A stretch of DNA of 64,000 nucleotides from Larkinella soli (GTDB lineage: Bacteria; Bacteroidota; Bacteroidia; Cytophagales; Spirosomataceae). Every line of letters starts with the position of its first letter. The first letter of the stretch is position 1. The stretch is taken from the NCBI RefSeq assembly GCF_003703975.1, contig NZ_QTJY01000002.1, positions 682,001 to 746,000 of the forward strand, in the 5' to 3' direction. The notes under the pieces were generated by a model, which worked only from the letters and a program-made list of their open reading frames with translations, was not told the DNA's origin and ran no database searches. The position numbers and the translations under genes are program-made. Shown piece by piece: positions 62,798 through 64,000 of the stretch.

Positions 62798-64000
62798 ATG
62801 CCGTTAACCGACCTGAAATTGTCCGAGATATTTGACCCGGCCGACAAAGCCCGGTGGCTCGAACAGGTCGCGGCCGACCTGAAAGGAAAAGCCGTAGAAA
62901 ACCTCCGGTGGCGCAGCCCGGAAGGCTTCGACCTCGACCCTTACTTTACCTCGGAAGACCTGGCTTCTCTGAACCTTAGCGAGATCCGTTCCGCCCAGAT
63001 TTTCGGCCGGACACCCGGCTGGCTGAACATCCCCGAGGTGACACCCGCCGACGAGACGGAAACGAACCGGCAACTCCGCGACCTGCTCACCCGGGGAGCC
63101 GACGGCTTCCTGTTGAATCTGGCCGATCGGGATGTTCGGCGGATCGACTGGGCGCGTCTGTTAAATGGACTCCGGCTGAGCGACACCCCCGTCTGGTTCA
63201 GGGTAAGCGGCCAGGCGGGTTCGCTGATGGACCTCCTGAAAAACCTCCTGCCCTACCAGCTGAAAGGCGGTTTCCTGGACGATGATCCGGAAAGCGTGGC
63301 CCGGGCCTCGCAGGCCTCTCTGGACTCGCCCCTGTTCCGGACAATCGGCATCGAAACGGATCGGTTTCATAATGAGGGCGCGACCGCCGTTCAGGAACTA
63401 GCCTTCGGCCTCGGCGCCCTCGTGGATCGGTACGACCACCTGACGGAAGCGGGCCTGAAACTGGATGAACTGCTCTCCAAAACGATGGTGACGGTGGCGG
63501 TCGGACCCTCTTATTTTACCGAAATCGCCAAAATCCGGGCCTTTCGCGTACTCTGGCTGCGCCTGCTTGGCCAGTATGGCGTTTCGGAAAGCCGGCCGCT
63601 GTTCCTCCTCGGCCGGAACTCCGCTTTCCACGATGCCGCGGCCACGCCCTATGTCAATATGCTGCGGGCCACGACCGAAGCCATGTCGGTCGTGATCGGC
63701 GGCTGCGACGCGCTGACGGTTCACCCCTATGACGCGGTATTTCAGAAGCCGGACGCCTTTTCGGAACGGATTGCCCGCAACCTCTCCCTCCTGCTGAAGG
63801 AGGAGGCCCAGCTCGATAAGGTGCTCGACCCGGCAGGCGGTTCTTATTTTCTCGAAACCCTGACGCATCGGCTGACGGAATCGGCCTGGCAGCTTTTCCT
63901 GAAAGTGGAGGCCATAGGCGGTCTGGCGAAAGCGGCCGAACATGGTTTTGTTCAGGAAGAACTGGACGCGTCGTTCCGGGCCGGAACCGAAGCCGTTGAG
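62798..64000 (+). CDS. mutA: Methylmalonyl-CoA mutase small subunit, 3' end outside window
   Basis: 401 codons up to the window edge, with no stop. The N-terminus (KLSEIFDPADKARWLEQVAA) and the barrel motifs MLRATTEAMSVVIGGCDALT, VHPYD and LDPAGGSYFLETL are those of the small, non-B12-binding subunit of methylmalonyl-CoA mutase. With the large subunit, expected just downstream, it links succinyl-CoA and propionate metabolism. Divergent from dnaA. Confidence 0.9.
   Translation, partial: MPLTDLKLSEIFDPADKARWLEQVAADLKGKAVENLRWRSPEGFDLDPYFTSEDLASLNLSEIRSAQIFGRTPGWLNIPEVTPADETETNRQLRDLLTRGADGFLLNLADRDVRRIDWARLLNGLRLSDTPVWFRVSGQAGSLMDLLKNLLPYQLKGGFLDDDPESVARASQASLDSPLFRTIGIETDRFHNEGATAVQELAFGLGALVDRYDHLTEAGLKLDELLSKTMVTVAVGPSYFTEIAKIRAFRVLWLRLLGQYGVSESRPLFLLGRNSAFHDAAATPYVNMLRATTEAMSVVIGGCDALTVHPYDAVFQKPDAFSERIARNLSLLLKEEAQLDKVLDPAGGSYFLETLTHRLTESAWQLFLKVEAIGGLAKAAEHGFVQEELDASFRAGTEAVE

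Overview
The window is chromosomal DNA of a GC-rich member of the Bacteroidota, most likely order Cytophagales, family Spirosomataceae. The reasons are two SusC/SusD pairs, LytS/LytTR signalling with a two-bladed-repeat periplasmic sensor, outer-membrane beta-barrel receptors, promoters of the Bacteroidota type (TTTG, about 20 bases, TAnnTTTG), and housekeeping genes (recA, dnaA, gltA, hemH, nadE) that read like that group. The genus is inferred, not proven. Both edges cut a gene: a TonB-dependent outer-membrane protein on the left and methylmalonyl-CoA mutase small subunit on the right.

Layout. 1-9050: outer-membrane receptor, a YdcF-like protein, a lone receiver domain, a transglutaminase-like lipoprotein, two YD-repeat-like lipoproteins around a TerC-family membrane protein, and a DUF3592-type membrane protein. 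9053-14711: an unknown membrane protein, a LytS-type sensor kinase with its LytTR regulator (overlapping by 16 bases), and a single-domain globin. 14834-18441: NAD salvage, pncB and nadE; pncB carries an in-frame TAG 58 codons before its apparent natural end. 18528-21326: a DMT transporter, an unknown 352-residue protein and a PhnZ-like HD protein that closes a SusC/SusD operon (20757-26214, minus strand). 26648-41407: a LacI-type regulator with two identical-looking palindromic operators, divergent from a 13-kb polysaccharide utilisation operon (SusC, SusD, six-hairpin-type protein, sodium symporter, GH2 enzyme, FAD-dependent oxidoreductase) that ends in a strong terminator.

41565-46185 is an oxidative-stress and heme block: AhpC and AhpD of the mycobacterial type, a dihaem cytochrome c, ferrochelatase and an OxyR with Cys199 and Cys208. 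46182-51887: DEAD-box helicase, citrate synthase, a MocR-type regulator divergent from a DinB-like/PhzF-like pair. 52022-54423 is the accessory part: an AT-richer island with three tandem copies of a small membrane-protein family (the third frameshifted in a T run), a decayed Crp/Fnr regulator and a remnant of a secreted repeat domain. 54531-64000 is core again: recA, a beta-barrel protein, an HELTH metallopeptidase, a DUF3108 protein, two tandem GNAT/FemAB-like paralogues, dnaA and the mutase.

Most intergenic gaps are short and many hold clean hairpin terminators, often shared by convergent genes. I saw no tRNA, rRNA, CRISPR array, transposase or integrase. All family assignments are by reading the translated sequence; no database search was possible.
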